From: JAFGQJ01 sp964588525
Lineage (GTDB): Bacteria; Spirochaetota; Spirochaetia; SZUA-6; DRHE01
DNA: 22,137 nucleotides
NCBI GenBank assembly: GCA_964588525.1
Contig: CAZPQC010000065.1
Coordinates: 1-22,137, forward strand
Direction: 5' to 3'
Position 1 is the stretch's first letter, and every line of letters starts with the position of its first letter. A model generated the notes under the pieces. The model was not told the DNA's origin. It saw only the letters and a list, made by a program, of their open reading frames with translations, and ran no database searches. The translations under genes were made by a program, and so were the position numbers. Positions 21,714 through 22,137 of the stretch are shown here, one piece after another.

Positions 21714-22137
21714 ATGCGCATTAGAGGTATCCTGATTGTCGTCTTTTTTGCCGTCTGCGGCCTGATTTTCGCGGGTGATTTCGCCACCTTTCAAAATCTC
21801 GGCTTTTCGGCGGACAGCAAGTACTTCATGTTCGCCCAGTACGGGGCTGCGGAGAAGACCGCTCTGCCGTACGCCGAATTGTTCGTGGTCGACGTGGCGG
21901 CCAACCGCTTCGTCTCGGGGGGTGTGGAGAAGGCAACCTACAACCACCCGATCCAGCCGGGGATAGACGGTCAGGGGGCGCTGTTCAACCTGCTCACCGA
22001 TTCCGTTGATCTGAAAAAACGTTGGGGAATCAACCACGCTCTGACCGGGCGGTTGGTGTACATCCTGCTGGACGGCGCCGAACCCAAGAGCCAGCTCGAG
22101 TTTCGGGATTTCCAGGACAAGAAGAAGTACCGCATCA
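21714..22137 (+). CDS. DUF2259-type predicted secreted protein (partial, N-terminal part)
   Basis: The first 141 residues of a secreted protein that runs off the window. The signal peptide is MRIRG, a hydrophobic core (ILIVVFFAVCGLIF), and a likely cut at AG-DF. The mature start DFATFQNLGFSADSKYFMFA, then QYGAAEKTALPYAELFVVDV and ANRFVSGGV, resembles the spirochaete DUF2259 family, which is secreted and of unknown function. AGGAG (21704-21708) sits 5 bases before the ATG, a clear ribosome site. The family call is from memory of its N-terminal pattern and is not certain; the signal peptide and coding status are. Confidence 0.78.
   Translation, partial: MRIRGILIVVFFAVCGLIFAGDFATFQNLGFSADSKYFMFAQYGAAEKTALPYAELFVVDVAANRFVSGGVEKATYNHPIQPGIDGQGALFNLLTDSVDLKKRWGINHALTGRLVYILLDGAEPKSQLEFRDFQDKKKYRI

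Noticed and set aside
1..22137. Prophage, CRISPR, toxin-antitoxin or other mobile defence island
   Set aside because: No integrase, transposase, repeat array or related gene was seen; gene content and base use look like ordinary chromosome throughout.

Overview
The window looks like chromosomal DNA of a free-living, moderately GC-rich spirochaete (Spirochaetia, probably Spirochaetales). This is inferred from gene content: a 984-residue FapA/DUF342 protein next to lgt, a STAS protein with a zinc-ribbon tail, a DUF2259-type secreted protein, many lipoprotein or periplasmic proteins, and a membrane pyrophosphatase. No rRNA, tRNA, CRISPR array, insertion sequence or prophage was recognised. Gene density is high and no gene-free stretch reaches 300 bases.

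Layout. 1-1093 (+): the 3' end of hppA, a single-domain response regulator, and a ybjQ-like gene interrupted by an in-frame TAG. 3502-1102 (-): an apparent envelope-stress operon of STAS-zinc ribbon, YbjN-like protein, PspA and an OmpR-type regulator with a degenerate receiver, behind a near-consensus sigma-70 promoter. 3733-4977 (+): a TrmJ-like RNA methyltransferase and a secreted protein of unknown function. 7309-4980 (-): a paraoxonase-like lactonase/arylesterase and an NtrC-type regulator that lacks its DNA-binding domain. 7456-9579 (+): lipoprotein, PldB-like alpha/beta hydrolase, FxsA. 12891-9641 (-): C-terminal processing protease, YjbQ, RsmE and a divergent WecG/TagA-type glycosyltransferase, almost all overlapping or abutting. 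13018-19815 (+): a small membrane protein, a truncated thioredoxin/metallophosphatase-like ORF, a DUF1573-glutaredoxin-CcdA fusion (broken in the assembly by a 100-N gap), FapA and Lgt; from 13570 onward the genes are 8-10 bases apart. 20065-end: a CTP-dependent polyprenol/diacylglycerol-kinase-like membrane protein (+), an 8-TM membrane protein (-), and the start of a DUF2259-type gene (+).

The theme is envelope biology: membrane energisation (HppA), membrane stress (PspA operon), periplasmic proteolysis (Ctp), lipoprotein maturation (Lgt), lipid turnover (PldB-like, SEC59/DGK1-like) and periplasmic thiol chemistry (DUF1573-Grx-CcdA). The most unusual parts are the redox fusion with its neighbouring truncated ORF, the PspA operon ending in a pseudo-receiver regulator, and the HTH-less sigma-54 activator with a changed GAFTGA loop. 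The N gap is flanked by identical 55-bp sequences; collapsing them restores one continuous 498-codon gene, so the gap is probably an assembly artefact.
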